From the NCBI GenBank assembly GCA_009602725.1, contig WELB01000237.1, positions 124,956 to 188,955 of the forward strand: a stretch of 64,000 nt of DNA. The letters are read 5' to 3'. The stretch is from Spirogloea muscicola. Taxonomy: Eukaryota > Streptophyta > Zygnematophyceae > Spirogloeales > Spirogloeaceae. How positions within the stretch are numbered: position 1 is the first letter of the stretch; each line of letters opens with the position of its first letter. Below, in pieces: positions 23,155 to 32,384 of this stretch. Under the pieces are notes generated by a model. It was not told the DNA's origin. It worked only from the letters and a program-made list of their open reading frames with translations, and did not search any database. The position numbers were made by a program, and so were the translations under genes.

Positions 23155-26100
23155 ATGGCCGGCCGCCGCTGGCCGCCTTGGCGGCCCGCGCCAGGCCGCT
23201 CGGGGTCGACCGCGCCGCCATTCGACGTGTTCCTGTGCCACCGCGGGCCGGACACCAAGCCCGACTTCTGCACATTCCCGATGCGGGAGCTGGAGCGCCA
23301 GCGCCTCTCCGTCTTCCTCGACCTGCGGCGGCTGCAGGCCTGCGACGACGCGCCCGCCGTGATCAGCGATGCCATGAAGACGGCGCGCCTGGGCATCGCT
23401 GTGCTGTCCCCCAAATTCTTTGCCAGCAGTTGCTGCATGCGAGAGCTGGAGTTCTTCCTCGACCGGCGCTGTGTGCTGCCCATCCTTGTGGGCCTTAGCG
23501 CGAGGGACGTCGATGCTGACGACATCGTGGAGCAGCGGGGCGTGTGGAGCCAGGCCAGCTGGGAAGGCGGCCGTCTGTGGGAGGGCTACGGCGGCGATGA
23601 GGCAGCGTGGCGCCGCATCATTGCTCTCGTGGCAAACGTGACGATGATCAAGCTGAGCAACTACAAGGGAGAATGGGACCGGTGCATCGACGAGGCCGTG
23701 CGCATCGCTTGCGAGCGCCTCGGACGACCGCCTCCAGACTCCACCACCCTCAACACCACACCTTTTTCGCCAAATGTTGACTTCCTTGGCCGCGAGCCGC
23801 ATACTGGAAGACTTGCACAAATTGCTGATGGCCCACCATCGTGTGGCCGTCGGTGGCCTCGCCGGGATCGGCAAGACGCAACTCGCAATTGCTTCCGTCT
23901 ACCAGCACCAGAGCCAATTTGTGCGCATCTTCTGGCTGGACGCCTCGAGCTCAAGGCCTGCGGCTGCCTTCCTCGGCCTTGCCGAGCCGCTGGGCATCAC
24001 GCTTGGTGAAGGAAACGAGGACGTGGACACTCTGCCTGCAGGTGATGGCTCATGTCTGTGGCCGCCAGGCCACCCGCATATTTCACAGGCTTCACAAAAT
24101 CCACTGTAACTACGATGCGTTTGTACTTGTTTCCATGGAGATGGAATGTTCTGCACAGTCGTCAATGCAAGTCCTCACCTCCATTGCCCAATTGCGCAAT
24201 GTCAGGCTGCGACACAGAGAAGCGGAGTCTGAAAGCCGTGCGGATGGCCCTTGAGGACTGCCACGGGTCTACGCTGCTGGTCCTTGACAACCTAGAGCAC
24301 GTTGATGCTGCGCTGGTCGAGTTGCTGCCAAATAGTGAGACGTGCTGCATCCTCGTGACAACGCGTCTGTACGGAGTTGCCAGCTTCAAGGAACTACCCA
24401 TCGAGAAGCTGGCCGATTGCGACGCCATGGACCTGCTGCTTGGTCATGAGGCCAAGGAGCTGAGCGCCAAGGAGCTGGAAGCAGCACGAGAACTTGCCGC
24501 ACGGCTGGGTTACCTGACGCTTAGCCTTGCTGTCTGCCGGCGGATGCTTGCTCATGGCGGCATTCTGCCCTCAAAGCTTCTGCAACGCTTGGAAAATAAA
24601 GGTGTAAGGACCTTCACTAATGAGCCCATGGATCCCTTCTTTCGGAAGCACCCCGACCTCATGCGACTCTTCGACACAAGCATCGAGCTGCTGCAGAGCA
24701 ATGTCGATTTTGCCGCTGCGCACAAGGAGCTGGCAGTCAAGATGGTGCACGTCGCAGGCTGGTTTGCAGACGCGCCAATACCAGTATCACTGCTGGCCTT
24801 GGCTTCTAATCCGCGGATCAGAGAGGAGGGAGGCCTGACAGAAGGAGACGCCTTGGATGATGTGGAAGAGGCGGAGCGATTGCTGGTACGGTATGACATA
24901 GCGAGGCGCGACATGTGCGGCTCCCTCATCTTCCACCACCTTGTACAAGACTACGGAAAGGCCAAGGGCGGCGCAGAGGCTGGCACAGCCATGGCGTCCA
25001 GCCTTTGCATGTCCAGTAACCACCTAGACACACACCTCGAGCACTTTCACAATGCCATTGATACATTGATATCGCTCTTGGCAGCGGTACTCGGCTCCCC
25101 GCACTTATGGTCCCTGAGGAACCACTGGCAGGCTTCGTGGGGGACCCTGGGGTGCAGCTCGTCCACTTCGTTGGCCACACGCTGTGGCAGCCGTCACGCG
25201 CCCTGCAGATTGCCGATCGCCTGGCTTGGGCGGCAGAGTACCAGCTGCAGGCCTTCCCAGTCATCCGCCACAGAGTTTCCGAAGCGAGGTGTTCTGTGCT
25301 GATCATACTTGGACAGCACGCAGAAGCGGAGCAGCAGAGCCGGCACGCACTGGAGCTGCTGAGGCAAACGGCTGACTTCGAGCAACTCACCAGCTACTTA
25401 CTGCTGGCGCATGCCAAGTTTTTGGACTCTGACGACAAGTACGAAGAAGCAGAGCAGGCATGCCGGGAGTCCCTGAAAACTATTAAGCGCTTGCATGAGG
25501 AGCCAAGGTTGGTCGTGAGGACGCTTGGGCAGCTTATGATGATCTGCAGCAGACAAGGAAAGTTCCACGAAGCAGTGGAACTCGCTCAGCAGGCCGTCAA
25601 AATTGAGAGAGAAACCTGGGGCCAAGTGCAGAGTCTGCAGATATTAGAGCGACTGGCAGATTTCCTGCTAAAAGTTGGCCGCTATGCAGAGGCAGCGGAG
25701 CATGCACGCAACAGCTTGGCCATGTGCCAAGAGCTACACGGCCCGAGCAGTCCTCGTGCTGTCTTCAGCCTCACCACATTGGCCACCTCTTTACTGAAGC
25801 AGGATGAAGTAAGCGAGGCGGAGGCTACGATATGTGGGGCTTGGACAATCTTGGAGGGCTCCAAGATCGTGGACCCTTACAGGCTTGTCGACCTGGCCGT
25901 TGTCTTTGAGCAGCTTGGCAACCTCACTAAAGCCGAGGACCTGCTTCGCCATGTGGTGGAATTTACGGCATCTAAGCTTGGGTGCCAGCACGAATTCATG
26001 GCTGCAGCATCTGTCATCTATGCAGGCCTGCTCATGCGCATTGGAGACGAGCCGCGGCTACAAGAAGCAGAGAATCTGCTCATATCCTCTCTGCCAATCA

Positions 26101-26507
26101 TGCGTAGTCTCTTTCAAGGCAGAAGTACCAGAACGCAAGAACACGTCGGTTTGGTTGGCACGCTGGATAAGCTGGCTAGGCTACGCATCAAGCAGCATCG
26201 TCCTGAGGAGGCAATGAGATTGCTGCAAGCAAGCATCTCAATTGCCGAGCAGATCCAACACAATGGATATTTCACAGAGGAAATTTAGAGCTTGTATGAA
26301 TCGTTGCTCAGGTTGCTGCACGGGGAGCTCTGCTCTGGAGAACAAAAGACCCTCATATTCAAGATGCTTCAAAGTCAAGGAGAGGGCCACGACCATGCAG
26401 CTACAGCCGAATTAACAATTCGCCTCGACACCTTCATGGCTCGTAACGACCGGTTGCAGAAGCTGCTCTATGAAGTGATAACTGCATACGAGGCCATACG
26501 TGCTTAG
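23155..26507 (+). pseudogene. TIR-NB-ARC-TPR paralogue, disrupted
   Basis: Second member of the TIR-NB-ARC-TPR family, clearly diverged from the 32385 gene. From the ATG at 23155: TIR (FDVFLCHRGPDTKPDFCTF; CMRELEFFL keeps the catalytic-Glu position), linker, P-loop GLAGIGKTQLA, kinase-2 STLLVLDNLE, LVTTRLYGV, NB-ARC tail, then TPR repeats to about 26507. The frame changes near 23800 and again near 25090, and an in-frame stop at 26286-26288 precedes further TPR-like sequence (YESLLRLLH). A 164-bp segment absent from the paralogue interrupts the NB-ARC at 24042-24205 and has intron-like ends. With about three breaks I call it a pseudogene, although assembly errors cannot be excluded and the motifs themselves are intact. 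Confidence 0.75.
24042..24205 (+). other. Intron-like insertion in the TIR paralogue
   Basis: Relative to the 32385 gene, extra sequence begins shortly after CTGCAG and ends just before GCTGCGACACAGAG. It starts GTGATG and ends GTCAG, and splicing these ends keeps the NB-ARC phase (DTLPAG|CDTEK). Its first ~25 bp match sequence that is coding in the paralogue. It could be a real intron, or an insertion that happens to carry splice-like ends. Confidence 0.5.
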
Positions 26508-26992
26508 CTGAGCGAAGAGGTCACCGTCAGCAGGAGGAGTCCGCATGTAGCAGTGGTTGTGTATACACATGGCTGCCTGTGCATGGACAGTGAGGAAATT
26601 CACTACCATTCAGATTAGCCCACACCATTCATGACATTTCATCATCCTCTTACTTGAGCTAGTCATCTGTGGGTAAGCAACAATATGTCCAAATATTAGT
26701 TTCAGGAAGCCATCCGATGCTTAGCATGCCTAGACTCACGTGGCTTGCCAATACCGCCCCTATCATGCTGTACTGGTTGCTAGTCTGCTGCTCTGTGGCC
26801 TTCAGCTTGTCAAATCCATTTCAGCAATTTGCGAGTCTGCACTCATGGCAACTCACATTACATCACCTGCTGCTTAGATGTAACGTTCCCTCCGTTGGGA
26901 GTGCCAACGGTGCCGGTAACCTTACATGATCGTATCATAGCTTCCGTTTGGGCGTGTCCACTGGTGCTGGTAAGTTCTGCACACCACGTGTA

Positions 26993-27128
26993 GCTATCCC
27001 CATTGTGGGGCTCGCCCTTCCGAGGGTAAGACCCTGGGGCTCCCCTCGTCACACACACTACTTCGTATCCCCATTGACGGGCCCGCCCCTCTTAGGGTTG
27101 ACCCTGGGGTTACCCTCGTCGAAGAAGT
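26993..27128. repeat. Two-copy tandem repeat of about 70 bp
   Basis: Two diverged units each begin TATCCCCATTG, continue through a GGGCTCGCCC / GGGCCCGCCC block and GAGGGT or TAGGGT, and end ACCCTGGGG...CCCTCGTC. A reversed GGGCTGG-family core follows directly (27125-27170). Confidence 0.7.
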
Positions 27129-27454
27129 GCTCGCTCATAGAGGATAGGGGCTGGGAAAGCCCAGCCCAAATAGATGCACAACTTCGAAGGGGCCATGGGA
27201 AGCGCTAAAAAGCAAGCACAAGAAGAACTAAGCAGCTAGACATTACTCAGTAAGCCCTGCTAAGCAGCAGCAGGTCAGAGAATCTGGGCTCCTGGTAGCG
27301 GGTCCCCTGGCCAGGGCCAGAGGCACACCCTCGGAGGAGGGGTGGCAGTATTTCGTGATAAGTAGTAGGCCTAGGCCAGATTGACCCAGCCCAGAAAACC
27401 CAGGAGAGCGAAGGTGCGCCCGGGCGGGCCAGCGCTGACCGAAGGCATGGACTG

Positions 27455-27625
27455 TAGTGTAGTTCTTTTTCGGCACCTCTTTCTTTGGCTTGGGATATTG
27501 TCCATTATTTTCGGGCTGGCTTTGCCAGCCACTCTTCTCTATGGGCGAGCACTTTGTTTTTCTTTAGCTTGGGATATTGCCCATTCTTTTTGGGCTGCTT
27601 TGCCAGCCACTCTTCTCTATGGCGG
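27455..27625 (+). repeat. Interspersed repeat copies in tandem
   Basis: GTGTAGTTCTTTTTCGGCACC, then TTGGCTTGGGATATTGTCCATT, then the GGGCTGGCTTTGCCAGCC hairpin and CTATGGGCGAGCAC. A second partial unit (TTAGCTTGGGATATTGCCCATT onward) follows at 27566. Same family as 22925 and 31743. Confidence 0.65.
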
Positions 27626-27766
27626 GGGGGCAGCTTGGGCCACTCCAGCATTCCGCAGGCCTTAGTTGCATATTATAGAATGCGGCTCTCGCTTAGTTTG
27701 CAGCGCTCGCAAGCATTGGCTCTTCATCAACGTGCAGGGCGCGCTCTAAGTCAGGCCTCCAGCTTT

Positions 27767-27966
27767 CGTGGCGGCGCTCCAGCTCCCCAAGTTAGCTTGT
27801 CAGATTTGTTTGTGCTCACCCGTGGGTACTAATGTCATCTTAGGTACCTTAGATTAGGTCTCCGTATTATGTAGCATTGTTTAGTCTGCACTCGACTCTG
27901 CCTGAACAATGTATTGGCTTGAATTGGCCTCCCTTTCAATTCATGCGCCCCGCGCGCCTTCTCTCT
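27767..27966 (+). repeat. 200-bp repeat, inverted twin at 47149-47348
   Basis: Nearly base-for-base reverse complement of 47149-47348; I noticed about one difference across 200 bp. It starts GTGGCGGCGCTCCAGC and ends at CGCGCGCCTTCTCTCT. It has no coding potential I trust. Two nearly identical copies about 19 kb apart point to recent movement or duplication. Confidence 0.85.
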
Positions 27967-28589
27967 ATGGGCGAGCAACTTCTTCCTGGGACGAGGCCCC
28001 CGTGCCGTCGGACACCGAGATCCGCATCCTGCGGCTTCAATCGTGCCGGGCTGTCTTGGAAGTCTATATCTTCAACCTCGGCTGAGCGGCCGGGCCGTAC
28101 TCGGCGGCTGGGGTCACCAAAGCCTCGCCCCCGCCGAGCTGCGCCTTCATGGCAGCTTGCCCAACAAGAAGCCTCCTTCAGCTGCCTTCTCCACCCTCGT
28201 CAGGAGAGTCTCTCTCCCTCTCCCCCCCCCCCCTCCATCAATAAGAAGTAAGAAAGTGCTCTCCCAAAGGGGGCAAGGGCTGTGAAGGCCAGCCCGAAAA
28301 GAGTTGACTGAAGGAGGCGCGCGGTGCGCATGAAATGGGAGGCTCTTAAAGGCTGATTTGTGCTGCAAGCAAGTGGTCTTTGGGACTTGATTGATGGTCG
28401 TCTTGAACAGCCTGTAAACACATCGCCAACATGGTGGAGCATAGCTTATCAGGCTAGTGCATTTAGTGTTTTCAGTTTAGAACATAGTCCACTGCACCAC
28501 GTTGAGCTATTAGACACTTCAAAGGCCTTCTGGGACAGGCTTAGAGCTCTACCAACCTAGATCTCAGGCTAATGAGATGTGTCTCTTTT

Positions 28590-30589
28590 TTAAACAAAAT
28601 TACTTGGAGGAAATTGCTTGGTATCTTCAGATCCACGTCTTTGTCTCAATGCTGAAACAACCTCATCGCATACGCTATGCAACTGCTGATGCCAATTATC
28701 AACCCTGGTAGCACGATCGTCTGCAGACTGTGCCTCCAGCTGCTCCAGATACCAATACTGCAGCGGCCGATTGTCATGCGGCTCATATGGCCGGCTGCCA
28801 ATGGGAAGGAGGTATGGGCCGGACTCTTGGTCCAAGCTGCACCGGTAAAAGTTGGCAAGGTCAATGGGCTCCACCAACTTGCGGTAATTCCGTGCCCGAG
28901 ACAGCCACTCCTTGTCACGACTGAAGAAGTCCTGTGGCAGTTGTCCTTCGCTTGCCTTTCTGATGGCACCTTGCCAGAATCGCAGAAGTGTCTTCCGGTC
29001 TTCGCGGGCTGCTTTGAAGGCAGAGATCTCAGCATCAAGTGCTCGTTCCCTTCCATTCTGCTCCACCATTCGGGAGGCCGCTTCAAGACTGTCACCCAAT
29101 GCAAAGTGTACGTAGTATGGGGGCAAGCGCTGATCTTGGCAGAGTCGCTGATACTGATGGAAACGGCCAATGGCCTCCTGCGCGCCAGCATAGTCCAGCA
29201 AAAGGTTGCCCTCCGCCTGAACCCTTCTCGCTGTCACTTCCTTTTCCAATTGCAGCTGTTGACTTTCCCACCTTGACTCGTCCTTAGCCTGGCCAGTGAC
29301 TGCAATGCTCAGGGAAAGCACATTCTGCAGCCGGTCAATGTCCTCCTCGTACACCGCCAGCCTCGCGCTGTAGGCCTGTGCTGCTATGGCCTGCAAGTCC
29401 AGTGAATATGATATGCAATGAACTTCGTAGGAAAACAAGCTATCAAGGCATTGCCTGGTGAAATCATACCAGCTTTGCGCAAAGTCGAAGGACAGGCAAT
29501 GTTACAGCAAGCAGGTCGCATTTGCTAAAATAAGCCAGAAAAGCGTAAAGTGCAGTGTCATTCCTGCTCCTCTGCCTGCCCCAGCTAACCTTGCGTGGAA
29601 AGTTGAAGCGCCAGTGCTTCAAGTAGGCACGGATGAAGACGACTGTGCGGCTGGCGACCCAGAGCAATTCCTTCACAAGTTCTCTGTGCTCCGAGGAGGC
29701 TTCGATTTGCTTCAGTATTGGGAGGAGCAGCGTGACGGCCTTCAACACCTTACCCATCTGCTCATCGGTGGCGCCCTTGGCCTTCAAAGCAGCGGCAACG
29801 CTACGCACAAGCTGGAATGCCACGCCCACCATATGAACCTGCGCCACATGATGGCAATGATTGTGGATTACATTGTGCTGATGAGTCGAGACCGACTTAA
29901 GTGTCCCACACTGCGGATGTCCCTCGAATCTGTGCACAGTGAGAATCAAAGTTGATGGCCAAGTTTGTGAACTTGAAGTGGGGAGGGCAAGTAGGTCAGC
30001 CAACATCTCCTTCAATACATCTCCTTCTATACAAACTACGCTGGCTCAGCAAGCTGGCATTGCCCAAAATGCATAGGCTGACGTTGCAGCGGCTACAAGA
30101 TGTCAACTGCGCTAGGCTGATTGGCCTAGGGCTGGGTTATGGCAGCCAAACCTGCCCCAGTATGCCCAAGGTGCTGTCGACGGCCTGGGCCACGACGTCG
30201 CCCCACATTCCCGATAGCTTAGCTGCGTCGTCGGTCATCTCCACTCCTACACTCAGCACAGAGTCCACGATCGAATCCACTTTCTCAACACCAGCCAGCA
30301 GGCCTTCCAGCTCCAGGCCGCGAGTCTCGTCCTCCGAGAGGGGCTCTGACAGGCCACTGTGCTGCTCCTCATCTATCACCTTGCTGCCACTGGCAGTTGT
30401 GGGCTTGTCGAGCTGTGCACGAGAACGACTTTCATTCGCTCCTGCTGGCGGCAGACGTGCACCTGCGTCCGGAGTGCCCTTGCCTGGCAACGTGACAGGC
30501 GGTCCCTTTGCCGGCTGGGCCTTGTCCAGCGGAGCAGCCGTCTCGGGCGTTGCATCTTCGACAGCGGCGGCGGAGAAGCAGACGCCCAT
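28590..30589 (-). CDS. N-myristoylated helical protein with an EDS1/PAD4-type EP domain
   Basis: Three minus-strand exons (30589-30152, 29838-29590, 29390-28590), all phase 0, give 495 residues. MGVCFS at the N-terminus is a strong myristoylation plus palmitoylation signal, predicting membrane attachment. Residues ~8-100 are polar and Pro/Ala-rich. Residues ~110-229 are amphipathic helix (LLPILKQIEASSEHRELVKE), loosely like RPW8 or HeLo/MLKL four-helix bundles. Residues ~250-480 match the EP domain known from EDS1, PAD4 and SAG101: PPYYVHF (319-325), RFWQGAIRK, QLPQDFFSRDKEWL, YRKLVEPIDLANFYR (398-412), GPYLL and SRPYE. Arabidopsis EDS1 has QLPDEF, YRRLVEPLDIANYHR, GPYM and GRPTRY at the same positions. 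There is no lipase-like domain. TIR-NB-ARC loci lie on both sides. The EP call is firm; the bundle is tentative. Confidence 0.85.
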
Positions 30590-30897
30590 GAGCGGCCTGC
30601 GGACAATGCAGGTGAGATGGCGTCGCAGCTAGTCACGAGTGCGTGGAAGGAGCAAACGGCAGGGACGAGGGGGGCCAGTCGCTGTGTGGTCAGCGGCAGC
30701 GGCACGGCGGCGGCGGCGCTGCGAGCGGGCGGGCGTGGAACAAGGGGTGTGGGCTCGCAGAGGCGCCAATGTGGGGCCTCTGGTAAGAGGCGCAGGTGGG
30801 GAGGCACGAGCGACGGGCCCTGGACGAGCGGCGGGCCTCCGGCCGTTGGGAGGACTGGCGCAGCAACCTTCTACGGGGGGTGGGAGGGGGGGGGGGA

Positions 30898-30986
30898 NNN
30901 NNNNNNNNNNNNNNNNNNNNNNNNNNNNNNNNNNNNNNNNNNNNNNNNNNNNNNNNNNNNNNNNNNNNNNNNNNNNNNNNNNNNNN
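30898..30986. other. Assembly gap (89 N)
   Basis: A run of 89 N follows a poly-G stretch and precedes a GA microsatellite, so the true length and linkage across it are not shown by the sequence. Confidence 0.99.
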
Positions 30987-31114
<128 letters not shown>

Positions 31115-31468
31115 CCCCAGGGAGGAGGGGGGAGAGCAGCCGAACGAAGCTGCTACGAAGGCGCAGCGCCGCCGTTGGGGGAGAGGGGGGCCACGTGGCG
31201 GCCTGCCGGCTCCCGGTGCAGCGGAAACGCGTTGACTTGGAATCTCGGCCAGAGCCGCGCGGCGCCTGCGCAGCCGCCGGATGCGCATCCGCCTCCGGCG
31301 GCACTGGGGGTCGGCCTCCCCCCACGGCGGTCAACGCCGGCCCGCCCTGGCGCACGTGCACCCGCGCCCAGCCTGCCGCCCCTTCGCCGCCTTTCTTCGT
31401 GCTTTCCCTGGCCCCCTTCTCGTACTTTGTTCACTCTCTCTTGGGCTGGCTTTTCCCACTTCCAGGAG

Positions 31469-31634
31469 CCCAGCATCTCTGATCTGCGGCTGCTTAGCAG
31501 GGGTTACTGAGTGTCTCGTAGCAGCTTTGTTTCTGTTACTTAGCGCTTCCCCTGGCCCCCTTCTCGTACTCTGTTCATTCTTTTTCGGGCTGGTTGTTCC
31601 AGCCCCTCTACTCAATGGGCGAGCACTTTCTTCT
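31469..31634 (+). repeat. 166-bp repeat, direct twin at 47409-47574
   Basis: It begins CCCAGCATCTCTGATCTG, passes through TTAGCAGGGGTTACTGAG and CCCCTTCTCGTACTCTG, and ends in the GGGCTGGTTGTTCCAGCCCC hairpin with CAATGGGCGAGCACTTTC. The copy at 47409 differs at only two or three positions. Diverged or reversed pieces occur at 27245-27300 and 37380-37425. Confidence 0.85.
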
Positions 31635-31713
31635 TTTTCCCAGCCCCCTATCCTCAATGGGCGAGCCCTTTCTATCCTGTTTCGGGCTGGCTTTTCACAG
31701 CCCTTGCCCCCAT

Positions 31714-31770
31714 GGGAGAGCCACTTCCTCTCCCCTCTCGAAAGAGGGGAGAAGAAGAAGTGGCTCTCCC
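31714..31770. repeat. Foldback of two opposed repeat copies
   Basis: GGGAGAGCCACTTCCTCTCC on one side and its near-complement ending GAAGTGGCTCTCCC on the other meet around CTCGAAAG. A + copy (to about 31738) and a - copy (31743-31890) are joined head to head. Confidence 0.75.
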
Positions 31771-32384
31771 GAAGGAGAGGCCAAGCCCAAAGAGAATGGA
31801 CAAGGTGCAAAGAGCCAAAAAGGGTGCCGAAAAAGGGGAAGACCACACAGCTAGACACTACACGGCCGCTGATGGAAGCTCAGTACCCGCGAGTGAGCAG
31901 CAGCAAGTCCGAGTAACTCGCGGCCCCCCCGGCTCCGTACCTTCACTTACCCCAGCCCAGTGTGGCAAGCCGCTCGACCCCGCTCCGGGCCAGCCTCTCC
32001 CCCCCTTCCCCCGCCGCGCTCTCAGCTTCCTCCTCTGCTGCTGGCCTCCTCTCGGAGGAGCCTCTCTTACTGTGGAGCCGGCCACTTGCTGCCGCTGCCG
32101 CCTCCAGAGCTGCGGCCTCCTTCGCGTGGGAGGCGCAGCCGCAAGCCCGCTCGTCTGCAAGGTGCTCGAGGTACCTCGCCGGTGCTCCAGTCAGCCCCTC
32201 CATCATTGAACGCACACTCAATTCCTCGTCCACTGCCGCCTCACTGTCCTTCCCGCTGTCCTGGTCCAATGGGCCAGCTCGTTATTGCAGGCACTCTTGT
32301 TCGTGGCGAGTCCGTCCCTGCGCCGCACGGCCGCTCGAGAGTGGGCGTCTCGGCGAGCGCCCGCGGTCGTGACGCCGCGAGCCC

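Larger units (their letters stand above)
26508..28589. other. Repeat-rich convergent spacer
   Basis: Between the disrupted TIR paralogue (+) and the EP-domain gene (-). TGTAA at 26879-26883 may be an old polyadenylation signal for the TIR locus. It contains a tandem duplication (26993-27128), a reversed repeat fragment at about 27245-27300, repeat cores at 27455-27625, and a 200-bp element at 27767-27966. Near 28225-28320 another reversed GGGCTGG-type copy occurs. No gene supported. Confidence 0.55.
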
